This document shows positions 1 through 10,199 of a stretch of 64,000 bases of DNA, one piece after another. Positions within the stretch are counted from its first letter, which is position 1; the number at the start of each line of letters is the position of its first letter. Source of the DNA: Limnanthes douglasii subsp. nivea (Eukaryota; Streptophyta; Magnoliopsida; Brassicales; Limnanthaceae); contig JAUPFV010000003.1 of the NCBI GenBank assembly GCA_036936605.1, positions 143,748,997 through 143,812,996 of the forward strand. Reading direction: 5' to 3'. The notes beneath the pieces are model-generated. The model made no database searches, was not told the DNA's origin, and saw nothing but the letters and a program-made list of their open reading frames with translations. Both the position numbers and the translations under genes were made by a program.

Positions 1-441
1 AGTTTTTCGTGATTAAGATTTAAAAAATCATTAATTTATATAATTAAAATTCTTTAGTCTAGTTAGGATTAATTATTAGGAATGATTTATTTATTTTTAT
101 TAATAAAAATCAAATGGATATACAGATCATTAGAAACTCATTGTTCTCCCGTCAATAATTTTTTATGGTTACTCATAAACTAGACAAGCTAGGTGAATAC
201 ATTAAAAAGTATTTTTTTCCATTAGTTTAACGTGTATAAAAAATATTATGAAATTTCAATAATTATAACATTTTAAATTGATCATATTTTAAATAAATTC
301 GTTATAATTTTTAAAATATCCATTCACTCGAAATTGATCTACTTATATTTTAAATTTGTGCAAGCGACTTAAATATTTTTCCAACCATTCAATATTTTCA
401 TGGTGTAATTTTTTTAGATTTCGAATAATATTCCCGATCTT
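1..441. other. AT-rich spacer, no gene seen
   Basis: Strongly AT-rich sequence without a coding reading frame, RNA gene or recognisable repeat. The retrotransposon reading frame to its right begins abruptly near 442 inside a reverse transcriptase motif, so this spacer is flanking DNA left by a 5' truncation and not the element's own leader. Confidence 0.6.
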
Positions 442-456
442 CATTGCTACAAGGTA

Positions 457-3105
457 ATGCCATTTGGTTTGAAAAATGCTGGGTCTACTTATCATAGATT
501 AGTCAACAAGGCATTTGCTGATCAAATTGGAAGAAATATGGAAGTGTACATTGATGACATGATGGTGAAGAGTGTGGATGAGCAGTTGCACTTGTCCGAT
601 CTCCAAGAAACTTTTGCCAACTTGGTAAAAGTGAATTTGAAATTAAACCCAGAAAAGTGTGTGTTCGGAGTACAGTCCGGGAAGTTTCTGGGCTATATCA
701 TAAGTGAGCATGGAATACAACCTGACCCGGACCAGCTTAATGCCCTATTTCAGATGGAACCTCCTCGAAACATTAAAGAAGTACAGTGGTTAACGGGGAG
801 ATTAGCTGCCTTAAACAGATTTATCTCAAGGTCTTCGGACATGTGTGCACCTTTCTTTCAAACTTTGAAGGGTGCAAAGGGATTTAATTGGACTCCACAG
901 TGTGATGAGGCTTTCAATGAGATCAAGAAGCACCTGTCCTCTCCTAAAACTTTGTTTAAACCAGTTGATGGGGAGACCCTCTTCGTATATTTGGCAGTTA
1001 TGAGTTATGCCATCAGTGCTGTGTTGGTAAGAGAGGTCAATGGTCATCCCCATCCAGTATACTACATCAGCAAAAGTTTGATAGATGCAGAAAGGCGTTA
1101 CTTGAAACTTGAAAAGTTAGCATTAGCCCTGGTGATAGCTGCCAGGAAGATGAGGCCTTATTTCCAGGCTCATCCCATCATCGTCCGGACTTCTTTTCCC
1201 CTGAAGAATGTCCTCCAAAAGGCAGACATTTCAAGCAGGATGACTAAGTGGTCAGTAGAGTTGGGGGACTTCGACATAGATTTTGCTCCCCGAACAGCAA
1301 TCAAGGCCCAAGCTGTGGCAGACTTTTTGGTTGAATTTCACTCCGACATGGATTCAGAGCAAACTACTGATATAAAAGATAAAAATGTGTGGGTCATCCG
1401 AACAGATGGTGGGTCTAGCACTATGGGATGTGGTGCAGGGGTGTGTTTGACTTTCCCGTATGGAGACAAAATGTACCAGGCTATTTGTTTTGCTTTCAGG
1501 GCATCTAATAATGAGTCTGAATATGAAGCAGCTATAGTTGGTTTAAAGTTAGCCTACATTTGTGGGGCTAAGAGGGTCAAGCTACTAAGTGACTCCCAAC
1601 TTCTTATCCACCATGCCCAAGGCCAATCTGAGGCTAAGAAGGAGCAGCTTGTGAAATACTTACTCCTCCTTAAGAATGAAGCACTCAAGTTTAAAAGTGT
1701 TGTTTTTGAGCACATTCCCCGGGCAGAAAATGAGCTAGCAGACTCATTAGCAACCATAGCATATTCGGAGTCGTATCCATGGATCCATGTGCTCGAAAGC
1801 CCCTCCATTCAACTTAGTAAGGGTAAAGAAGAAGAAATTTTTGAAGTACAAGTGAAACAACCTCAAGACTGGAGGTTTCCTCTCCTGCAATATCTCTCCG
1901 ATGGTGTTGTGCCTCCGAATAAGTCGCTAACCAGAACTTTGAAACACAAGGCTCGTGGTTTTATCATATTGAGAGACGTGTTGTACAAAAAATCTTATAG
2001 TAAACCTCTCCCGCGCTGTTTGGGGGATGAAGAGTCTCAAGTAGTCCTCTCTGAATTACATGATGGTGAGGGATCAGCCCATTATGGATTTAAAGCCTTA
2101 ACAAGAAGAGTTTTACTCTCCGGTTACTATTGGCCATCAATCATAAAAGATGCTAAGGAATTGGTAAGAAGGTGTGACCCATGCCAGAGGTACAACAATG
2201 AGATTCATGTTCCAGCTATTCTTTTGGAATCAATTTCTGAGCCTATTCCTTTTGCTCGATGGGGGTTGGATTTAGTAGGGCCTCTCCCTGTGGCGTCCGG
2301 AGGGCGTAAAACTATAATTGTGTCCATAGACTACTTCTCGAAGTGGATTGAAGCAGCCCCTCTAGCAGGGACAACATCAAAAGCTGTTATAAAGTTTATT
2401 ATATCCAACATCTGTTATAGATTTGGTGTCCCACAAAAGATAACAACAGACAATGGGCCACAGTTCGACAATAGGGAAATGGAGAGCTTTTGTGCCTCAA
2501 GGGGTATACAACATTGTTTTTCTTCATCTTTCCACCCACAAGAAAATGGGCAGGTTGAAGTGGCTAATAAGACTATACTGTCCGGTTTAAAGAAGAATTT
2601 GGAAGGGGCTGTTGGGAAGTGGCCTAGTTATCTACAAGAGGTCTTGTGGGCCTACCGGACAACACCTGGGGCTGCAACACAAGAATCACACTTTGCTTTG
2701 GTCTATGGGATGGATGCATTAGCTCCCATAGAAGCAACTCTCCTCTCCTTTCGTGTTCACAACTTCTCCGACCATGCTAACGAGGTGGCAATCAGAGGTC
2801 AACTTGATTTGATAGAAGAAAGACGAGTTAAAGCTCACCTTAGAGTTGCACACTATCAGGGCTTGATGAGAAGCAGGTTTGCTTCCAAAGTTAAAAGAAG
2901 AGATTTCCAACCGGGGGACAAAGTATTAAGGAAGGTCTTCTTACATACTAAAGAAAAGCTGTTCGGAAAGCTGGCCCTAACTTGGGAGGGTCCGTATATG
3001 GTTGTTGAAATAATTAAACCTGGAACATATTGGTTGGAAGACAAAGATGGCAGAGTTCTAACTCATCCTTGGAATATCGAGCATCTCCGGATGTACTTGG
3101 AGTAG
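457..3105 (+). CDS. pol: Ty3/gypsy pol segment: RT C-terminus, RNase H, archaeal-type RNase H, integrase
   Basis: An uninterrupted 882-residue frame. It opens at the conserved MPFGLKNAG block of the RT palm; coding similarity extends a few codons upstream (to about 442), so the ATG is internal and not a true start. YIDD, the RT catalytic motif, is at residues 31-34. A Ty3-type RNase H covers about residues 170-295. A second RNase H begins about residue 310 (TDGGSS with its Asp near 316, then ESEYEAA and SDSQLL). The integrase zinc finger spans about 533-576 (HxGxxxxH...CDPC). The DDE core shows GLDLVGP, TDNGPQF and GQVE, with 35 residues between the last two acidic residues, as expected. Catalytic residues are all present, which suggests a fairly recent copy, but without gag, protease and the RT N-terminus it cannot be autonomous. 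Confidence 0.9.
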   Translation: MPFGLKNAGSTYHRLVNKAFADQIGRNMEVYIDDMMVKSVDEQLHLSDLQETFANLVKVNLKLNPEKCVFGVQSGKFLGYIISEHGIQPDPDQLNALFQMEPPRNIKEVQWLTGRLAALNRFISRSSDMCAPFFQTLKGAKGFNWTPQCDEAFNEIKKHLSSPKTLFKPVDGETLFVYLAVMSYAISAVLVREVNGHPHPVYYISKSLIDAERRYLKLEKLALALVIAARKMRPYFQAHPIIVRTSFPLKNVLQKADISSRMTKWSVELGDFDIDFAPRTAIKAQAVADFLVEFHSDMDSEQTTDIKDKNVWVIRTDGGSSTMGCGAGVCLTFPYGDKMYQAICFAFRASNNESEYEAAIVGLKLAYICGAKRVKLLSDSQLLIHHAQGQSEAKKEQLVKYLLLLKNEALKFKSVVFEHIPRAENELADSLATIAYSESYPWIHVLESPSIQLSKGKEEEIFEVQVKQPQDWRFPLLQYLSDGVVPPNKSLTRTLKHKARGFIILRDVLYKKSYSKPLPRCLGDEESQVVLSELHDGEGSAHYGFKALTRRVLLSGYYWPSIIKDAKELVRRCDPCQRYNNEIHVPAILLESISEPIPFARWGLDLVGPLPVASGGRKTIIVSIDYFSKWIEAAPLAGTTSKAVIKFIISNICYRFGVPQKITTDNGPQFDNREMESFCASRGIQHCFSSSFHPQENGQVEVANKTILSGLKKNLEGAVGKWPSYLQEVLWAYRTTPGAATQESHFALVYGMDALAPIEATLLSFRVHNFSDHANEVAIRGQLDLIEERRVKAHLRVAHYQGLMRSRFASKVKRRDFQPGDKVLRKVFLHTKEKLFGKLALTWEGPYMVVEIIKPGTYWLEDKDGRVLTHPWNIEHLRMYLE

Positions 3106-3598
3106 CACTTGTGTAAATATTTACTTGTTTAAACATCCATGTAAATATTTGGGGTCATACTCTCTCCTCCTTGGTGGCACGGGGAGGTTTTGGGAAGGTG
3201 TTCGGGATGTTGAATAAAGTTTGATGCCTTCTTAAAAATATTCTAAGTGTTTTTAAAGTTTTGTCCCTTGTCATACTATCCGGTTTGAAATAACTCAGGG
3301 CTATTTAAACTCTAGCCGGAGAACTTAAACACTCTCACTATGAAACAACTAAAGGCTACTTAAACTCTGGCTATCAAAATTAGAACAAACAATGAAAAGA
3401 AGATGATAGTTGCACAAAACAGAAATATTCATTGAAATAAATAACTTAAAATTGCCTTGGCCTTCCAAGGACATTTAAATGATCAAAGTAGAACACAAAA
3501 AACCTATCCGGTCAGATACCGGACATCATTACAAAAAGAGTGCCTTGGCCTTCCAAGGACTTTAGTCTGGATAGAAAATAAACAAAGTGGATTATAAG
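3106..3598 (+). other. Post-pol spacer of the gypsy element
   Basis: Non-coding stretch between the pol stop and the convergent antisense gene. It holds a G-rich motif (CGGGGAGGTTTT near 3180) just after pol. A closely similar motif occurs in the same relative place in the second Tat element (minus strand, about 28225-28240). The phrase CCTTGGCCTTCCAAGGAC occurs twice (about 3454 and 3543), probably in the 3' untranslated part of the antisense gene. Confidence 0.5.
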
Positions 3599-6544
3599 TT
3601 AAGGTTGAGCCTTTGAAGATGGCTCACCTTCATCTACCTTCTTGCCCTTAGGATCGTCTTTCTCTTCATCTGGGCTCTCCTCAGTATGTTCTTCATCACC
3701 TGAGGAATCACTAGAGTAGCCATACCTGTCGCCTTCGGCCATCGTGTGGTATGGGAGGTCTTCAGGCTCAACATAAAGCCATAAGTCCCCTAGGTTCTTC
3801 TTCGGAAAATTTTCATGGAAAAGTAGAACCATGTCAGACCTCACCTTCTCAAGCAGTTGCTCTTCGCTTTTGATCATCTGGTTGGCATAAGCATTGATCT
3901 TGGCTTGGATCTTAGCCTCTTGCTCCCTTAACAAAGTGTTTTTCTCCTCGGCAGCCTTGGATGCTGCATTCTCAAGAGCAATCTTGTCAGTGGTCAAATT
4001 GGTGATGACTTTGTCCTTTGCCTTGGTTTCTTCCTTTGAGGTAGCAAGGTCTTTCTCCAGACCGGACAGTTTCTCCCGGAGGTCTTTAATGGTTTCCTCT
4101 AAGGTGGCAACTTTTGTGGTGCTTGTCTGTTGGTTTCTCTTCAACTCCTCGTTTTCTTCCTTTAACATGGCAGCATTAGAGGTTGCAGTGCAAAGGTCTC
4201 CGGACAGCTTCTCCTTGTCAGACTTGAGATCTTTGATGATATCAGCCTGGCTCCGAACTTCTCTCTCCAACGCAAGTACAGGCTGCACATTGCTTAACAA
4301 GGAGTGGGCTATAGCATCACTTTCACTAGAAACACTAAAAGTCTTACCATTAAAAGTGACCGTGTTGGAGGTGCTTGGAGGAAGGTAAGGCCCGGCAAAG
4401 TCATCTCTGGGGAGATTGAGGAAGTATTCACCAAGCTCACCAAGTCCGTTGATGTCTACTCCATCTATGTTGATATCTCCCCCTCGACCTCATCGGTGTG
4501 GAAGTCATCAGGAATCTCCTTAGCGTGCGTTGGGTCTGCAGGATCAGCTTGGAGGGAAGGCTCCGGAGCCCGGAGAGAAAGCTCATCTCCCTTAGATGTC
4601 TTTTTCTTCTTAGCATCCCGGTTTGCGCCTTCGCTTCCCTGTTTACGATTCCTCTTGGAAGCCCTTGGAGGTTTTGGGAGGCCCGCTTCCTGCCTTTCGG
4701 TCTCTTGCACCACCACTTGCAAGAGAGCAGCATCAATCTGGCTCTGAACTGGCCCCTCCGGGTCTGTTGGAGCATCCTTCTCAGCATCAGTAGGGTTGGC
4801 ATCGCCCACCACCCTTTTGCCCTTCTTCTTCTTGCCTTTCATCTTGCTCGGGGCTTTGGCCCGGCCTGGCAGGAAGAGTGTCCCATCTGGTTCATGGGTC
4901 CTCTTAAGCACAACGTCCGGAGAAGGCTGGGTGGTGAGCTCCTCCCAGGTCAAGTCTCTCCGACCTGTGGTGTTCCACAAGTGAGACCTTGCCAAATTTC
5001 CACTAGTGAAAGTAAGACATTAATCTCAGCAGCCCAGGAATTAATCTTGCCACAAGTAACCTGCCCGACTTTCGAGTAGTCATTAAACTCCTTGGGCAGT
5101 TCTGCTAAGACAAAAATAAGACAAGTTAGTACAAACTAAGTCTAAAAATAGAAGAGAGACAAAAATATAAAGACAAGGTGCTTACGGTCACTCCTCCATC
5201 TGCTTCTGAGGAGGCTTGGGTTCTCTCCGGATTTTATCTTCTTGCCATTCTCCCAGGAACCACTGACAAATAGGAACTGGGTCTTCCAATTCCTCTCTGC
5301 CTCCAAAAAATCATCCACCGCCTTGAAGTCATCCCCCATGTTAAAGTGGTAGAAGGGGATGTGGTGGTTTCTACACAGGCTAGCCACTGCAGCAAACTCC
5401 TCCATGGGAAGAGGGATCCCGGACAGCCTTGATGCCATGATGCATGACATAAGGGTATACCAAGCGTTGGTGCTCAGCTGGCTCGGACAGAGTTTGATCA
5501 GGTGGAAATATTTGACAATCTCTGGATCTAATGGGAACCTAAGCCCCCAGTTGAATAACTCCTAAATATGACCACTTCACTTAGCTTGCAGTCCATGGGG
5601 GTATCCGGGTGTATAGGAATCCTGATCTTTACATTTTCTGGAATGCCCCACTTCGTACGCATCCTGCCTAGCTCAGCAGTGTGGATGAATGCGTAGTTGA
5701 TTTTTTGTAAGGAGAGAAGGTAATTAACGCTGACCTTGTGAAAACAAGGCCCTACTTTTCCTTCTAGGCTCTCCGGCAGATCCGGATGCCTCAAGTACAG
5801 CTTCTCCTTGCCCTTGTCCTTTTTGGCAACTATTTCTTTGTTGGTCTGACCGGAGGGCTCAGACTCAAACGGGGCCTCTTCAACAGAGTCCTCAATCACT
5901 TCCTCCATAATTGTTGAAGGAATTTCAGCAGCTGTAGTGGGGGGAGGGTTCAAACTTGACTCAGCCTTGTCTCCGGACTGATGGGCCTCAGTGCTCCTTT
6001 GATTTCTGCTCTCCGGTAAAGTGTCTGGAGCAGAGGTTTCTGGTTGGAGATTTGGATTAGGGCCCTCCGGACCGGACAACCTGTCCTTGGGGGCTCTAAT
6101 GGGCACTTCTGACCCAACGATGCTATCCTTTGCCCCCGACCTTGAGGGAGTGTTTTTGGTCCCCTGGCCTTTAACCAACCGGCCTTTCCTCCTATCGACT
6201 AATTTTTCAGGAGAGCACTCCGTATCCGATCCCATAGCTAAGAAGGGAGAGGGTTTTTTGAGGCTAGTGGCAGTAACTCCTGGCTCGACATCAGGCTCCG
6301 ATTCCTGAACTGAGGAACCAGAGATTATGGGGGAGAGGTTGGTTTGAAATAGTTTTCTAGGCTTAGTACCTTTGGAAGAGGACGAGCCTCGATCTGACTC
6401 AGAAGCAGTGGTGGTTGCTCTATCAACAGGTGAGGTGGGTGACCCTGCTGCGATCCGTCTCTCTCTTTCGACTTTTTGAGCCTTTTCTAACTCAGAAAGG
6501 TTGAGCCACCCGCCTTTGACAAGAGCGTTCCTCGCTGTAAACAT
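3599..6544 (-). pseudogene. Antisense extra gene of Tat element (putative gypsy-type transposon protein, coiled-coil tail)
   Basis: Read on the minus strand, an N-terminal low-complexity Ser/Pro/Glu-rich part (6544 to about 5800) is followed by a conserved globular part (WGIPENVKIRIP, then NWKTQFLFVSGSWENG about 5240) typical of the family annotated as putative gypsy type transposon. Then comes a Lys-rich basic stretch (4465-4995) and a long heptad coiled coil (about 3800-4300) ending in an acidic tail. A GT-AG intron fits about 5105-5185. The frame is broken at two runs of five C (plus strand 5544-5548 and 4479-4483), each consistent with a one-base loss, and shifts again near 5015. Such extra genes are known in Tat elements; their function is unknown. 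Homologue of the gene at 25936-27987. Confidence 0.7.
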
Positions 6545-6639
6545 AAACTATTGAACTAAGTTTTTGCTTTAGAGAGAAAAAGCTTTGAGAGATTTTTACA
6601 GAAGTAAATTTGAAGGAGATAGTAAAACAGTAGAAATGA

Positions 6640-6660
6640 GTTTGTATTTATAATAAATCT
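6640..6660 (-). promoter_or_regulatory. TATA box of the antisense gene
   Basis: TATAAATA reads on the minus strand at 6646-6653, about 100 bp upstream of the ATG at 6544, with an A-rich leader between. This spacing is normal for a plant core promoter, so the antisense gene likely has its own promoter inside the element. Confidence 0.5.
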
Positions 6661-7440
6661 GAAAAAGGAAGTTGATTCCTAGGAGAATTCGAAAAGTTTG
6701 GCAATGATTAAAAGACGACGCTGATGTCACCACCTGTAATCAAAGAGGTTGCTTTTCGAAGAAGGTGGGTTCGAAATTCAAGGTGAAAAAACGGCTGAAG
6801 CAACCAATCAGAGAGTGACACGTGTCCCACGAACTCTGGCAAAAACTGTTTTAAATTCGTGAAGCTTTATCTGTCCGGATAAACCCATAGCCCGAATTGA
6901 TAGACCTGTTCGGATTAAAACTACCCCTGACGTCGGACTGTTTTTCAGGTCTTTGACAAGAATATTTGCACAAACACCTAAAAAGGGGGCTCCTGATGAG
7001 TCTGAAGTCTGCACACTCCCCGGAGAAGGACAGATCGGTCCAAGGCCTCCGGACCGGACATATCACACGGACCGGACAGATCACTTCGAACACTATGACC
7101 ATAGGACCGTTCGAATTATGACAAAAGTACTAAAAAACCTAAACACTTCTTGACTAAGCTACTTGCTCTCTTACTTAGAGCTCATGGGTCTTTGAACATG
7201 ACCCGGGTCCATTAAATATGACCCGAAAGCCCATAAGGGCCCAAACATCAGGGTATAAGTACCCAACCACCTGCATTAAGTGTGGGTAATGAGAATTAAC
7301 TTCTACCAAGCTGCTTAATTATCTCTCTACTCTCTACTCTAAACACATAACACCCACACACTACTGTAAAACACCAACCAAATTACTAAACCTACCCTCA
7401 GGTGATAATTCTCCACACCAGATCTAAGTTAAGTAAATAG
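6661..7440 (+). repeat. Probable 3' LTR region with TATA box
   Basis: Non-coding, with several CCGGAC/TCCGGA-like motifs (6876, 7050-7075) and a TATA-like GGTATAAGTA at 7252-7261, followed by a pyrimidine-rich leader with CTCTCTACTCTCTACTC (7323-7340). This looks like U3-R-U5 structure of a Ty3/gypsy LTR. The partner 5' LTR is absent from the window, so neither edge can be verified. Confidence 0.4.
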
Positions 7441-8400
7441 TGTTGGCAGGTTGTAGGTTCTTGAAGCAATAGGTTTTTGTTGTTGGTATAACTAAGTAAC
7501 TTTTATTATGTTGGTATTTTTTAGAAAGTCGGTGGAACATGGAATCATGTAAGAGATACACAACAGTTTAAAAAAGTTTCAACTGCGTCAAGAACCACAA
7601 CGAGAATAAAGAAGAGACCATCCGAAAGTTCAGCACGAAAAAGCAATACCTGAGGCAAGGAGTGTTGACATGGAAGCTGTTTTTTTGTTGATGTCTAATT
7701 GTGTTTTTTTGTAAAGCCTATGTTGGGTTAAATACCATGTTTGTATGTGTGTTAAATTGTAGCCATTTGTAAATTAGTCATAAAAATTGGTCATGGAACC
7801 TAATTTTTTGTTGATGTCTGATTATGTATTTCAGAGATTGTATTTGGTAGTTATCTCATACATTGTAACTGGTAAATTGTGGTTATGTTTAATATAAATG
7901 ATTATTCTTCAACTACTTGTTATCCCAGACCCTGTATCTGGTAATTATGTTTATGCTTATGTTAATCAAGCTTATCTGCTAATTTGTATGCTGCTTCATA
8001 ATATAGAACAAATTACTGGAAAAATATTTTTTTATTCACACTCATAATGTGATGAATATACAAAGAAATATTACAAACTTAATACAAACTAAAACAACAA
8101 TTAAAACACCTAAAGTAATTTAAATTCAACTGGTAACAACAAAGAACAAAAACATAAAGAAACATAAACTATAACTAAAAATCGTTAAACGATAGACTCG
8201 AACCCTCAAGACAGTGTTTTTAGCTTTAATTTTATGCATAATTTTTTAACCCTCATTTTACTAACTTTATAAAAAAACTAAATTCAAAATTATTAATTGT
8301 GCAACTCATTCCTAAATTTCGGGGATTAATAAAAACTATATGTCAAGCTGCATAAATTTATTGAACTAATTTTATATAGCAATCAAATTGAAACCTAACA
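7441..8400. other. Spacer with one possible terminal exon
   Basis: Mostly AT-rich. A T-rich acceptor (TTTTTTAG ending 7524) is followed by an open 42-codon stretch to a TGA at 7651-7653, basic (KKRPSESSARKSNT end) and followed by GTTGATGTCT-containing AT-rich sequence resembling a 3' untranslated region. It may be the last exon of a decayed gene; I do not recognise it. Confidence 0.25.
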
Positions 8401-8497
8401 AGAACTAACCAACACAACCCTATATCATTATCAAGCTCATTAAAAAAAGTTTGCATACCATGCATTTGAATAAGTTCCTCATAATCCAAATACATAC

Positions 8498-8689
8498 CCG
8501 AGAAAATATGAACTCCTCTTTTTGTTCCAAATAGTTTTGAACGAGAACCTCTAAATCGGCTTTATCTTCAGTACTCTTGGATTTTTTTCTTTCTTGGAAT
8601 GATGAACTTCTATAAGATCTCGTTCTTCTTCTTCTCGGTGATGACTCATCGTTACCTATTCGGATGTTCTTTGATTTTCGTGAAGCCAT
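8498..8689 (-). CDS. Small basic protein, unknown, first exon
   Basis: Starts at ATG 8689 and gives 64 residues before a good splice donor (GTATGTA, plus-strand 8491-8497); the open frame continues to 8420 if unspliced. The N-terminal half is Arg/Ser-rich (RRRRTRSYRSSS) and the end is acidic and helical. A minus-strand TATA box (TCTATAAATAGAG, about 8780-8792) lies about 95 bp upstream, which makes the start credible. I do not recognise the family. It shares a divergent promoter region with the hAT-like relic to the right and could be an accessory gene of that transposon; this is inference from position only. Confidence 0.35.
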
Positions 8690-8779
8690 TGAACAATTTC
8701 TTGAGTTTTTTTGTGAGAGATCTAAAACAAATTGTGAGAAATTGAAGAAGTGTGTTGTGAAAAAATCTATAACAAATTA

Positions 8780-9132
8780 CTCTATTTATAGAATTTTTTT
8801 CCTTTATGGAATCAGATATTCGATTTTGGAATCAGATCTATGATTTCGAATATCTAATTTTGTAAAAATCGAAATCGGATATCTGATTATCCGATTTGTA
8901 GCTAATTGGACATTCGATTGGCCAAATCGGACATCAATTGGCTAAAATTATTTTAAAAATATATATAATATATTTGGATATCCGATTTGGCTAGTCGGAT
9001 ATCCGATTTGAACCACTATTTAAAAATTAAAGTCGTGACCAATCAAATATCTGATTGGCCATATATATTATTTATTTGGGTTTCTCTAAGTGTAATATAT
9101 TATTTATTTAGGTTTCTCTTATATAAATAGTG
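8780..9132. promoter_or_regulatory. Divergent promoter region with iterated CGGATATCCG palindromes
   Basis: A minus-strand TATA box (about 8780-8792) and a plus-strand TATA box (TATATAAATAG, about 9120-9130) face away from each other. Between them the hexamer-like element ATCCGATT/AATCGGAT recurs in both orientations, twice as full or near palindromes (8876-8893 and 8996-9005), plus related GATTGGCC/GGCCAAATC copies (8938 and 9050 areas). Such clustered palindromes are typical binding sites for a transposase or transcription factor; no factor can be named. Confidence 0.4.
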
Positions 9133-9582
9133 TGTAAACTCACTCTATTCTCAATCGTCTCTCAAAACTTTTCTCAAATATACTTTTTCTACTAAAAGCT
9201 CTAAAGCAAGTTATATTAGTTTTACATTTATCTCTACAATATTCTTTCTAAATCCTCTTCTATTATCTTCAAATCATAATTCACATTCGCCAAAATCAAT
9301 CAGGTTAAAATAAGAATATACTTACTGATTACTTTGTATAAATTTTCTATTCATTTCTTTCTGTTATTGTTCGATATTAATTCTGGTTACTACCTTTTCA
9401 TATTTAAAAAGAATACAAAATCCTTTATTTATTTGTGATATTATTTGATATTAATTAATATATATTTTTTGAATTATTTGTGATATTTGCAATTGTTATT
9501 AGTTCCATTATTGTTTTTTCATGTTTAAAAAAATTCAACATCTTTTAACTTATTTTTTCCATATTTTTTTTTATTTTTTTAT

Positions 9583-9975
9583 ATGGCTTCAAATTGTGGT
9601 CGTAGGTTTTATGTCCAACCTCACCCTTTTTATAATCCCGACCTAAATTATTATCATGATGATATGCATGTTCACGTAGATGGTCTAAAATACTCACACT
9701 TCAAAACACATTCTTCCCATGATAGTGATGATGCTAATGCTAATGATGGTTGAAAGTGTAGGAGAAAAAACGTCTTAGATATGGGAACACTTTACTAAGA
9801 ATTTTGATAGTAAATGAGCTAAGTGTAACCATTGTCCGAGATTATATAGTTATAAGGTTGGAACTAGAAATTGTGGCACAGGGGTATGACTCAAAACTAA
9901 GGACCATGCTAATCATGTGCTCCCGAAAGACAGAGGGAAGCAGTAACTTAATAAATGAATTTGCAACCATAAAGT
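9583..9975 (+). pseudogene. hAT-type transposase N-terminus with BED zinc finger, decayed
   Basis: An ATG at 9583 opens 56 residues (MASNCGRRFYVQPHPF start, His/Asp-rich end) to a stop at 9751-9753. One frame over, coding similarity continues as a BED finger: WEHFTKNFDSK, then KCNHC, then DHANH, which supplies the Trp/Phe, Cys-x2-Cys and two His ligands. Four stops interrupt the finger segment up to about 9925. The fit to BED fingers of plant hAT transposases is clear by pattern. Nothing of the catalytic domain follows, so only the N-terminus remains. Confidence 0.6.
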
Positions 9976-10180
9976 GTGTATCAATATGTTCCACCATTAC
10001 CTCGTTTCTTTGAATCCGCTCGTTTATGAACCAAAACCTAACGTCTATATGATTATACTTATTGGTGCTATTATTCTCGTTTGAGAATATGACAGTTGAT
10101 TTGTTGTCACATTAATGTATAAGAGGTCTTTTAATTCTCTCTACTATATTCAAATTTGTGAAAAAAAACAATTATTAACT
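9976..10180. other. Spacer between hAT and copia relics
   Basis: AT-rich, without a clear coding remnant. A segment containing CACATTAATGTATAAGAGGTCTTTT occurs twice (about 10111 and 10244), a short direct repeat about 134 bp apart. Confidence 0.4.
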
Positions 10181-10199
10181 AGAGTGTGTGGTTGTATGT

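Larger units (their letters stand above)
442..7440 (+). mobile_element. 5'-truncated Tat-lineage Ty3/gypsy retrotransposon
   Basis: The element runs from mid reverse transcriptase through RNase H, a second RNase H and integrase (457-3105), then a long gene on the opposite strand (3599-6544), then a non-coding stretch that probably includes the 3' LTR. Two RNase H domains in pol plus an extra antisense gene between pol and the 3' LTR are established marks of the Tat lineage (Ogre, Retand, Grande relatives). The gag, protease and N-terminal RT part and the 5' LTR are missing. The right limit is an estimate: I could not pin an LTR start or a target duplication. The same layout occurs in mirror orientation at 25.9-36.8 kb. 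Confidence 0.75.

Noticed and set aside
3894..5079. Plus-strand open frames of 147-193 codons opposite the antisense gene
   Set aside because: They lie opposite the coiled-coil and basic parts of the minus-strand gene, have no recognisable domain and are explained by its codon composition.
6021..6308. 95-codon plus-strand frame
   Set aside because: Mirror frame of the Ser/Pro-rich N-terminus of the antisense gene.
9804..10013. 69-codon plus-strand frame
   Set aside because: Out of frame with the BED zinc-finger similarity at the same place, which explains the region better.
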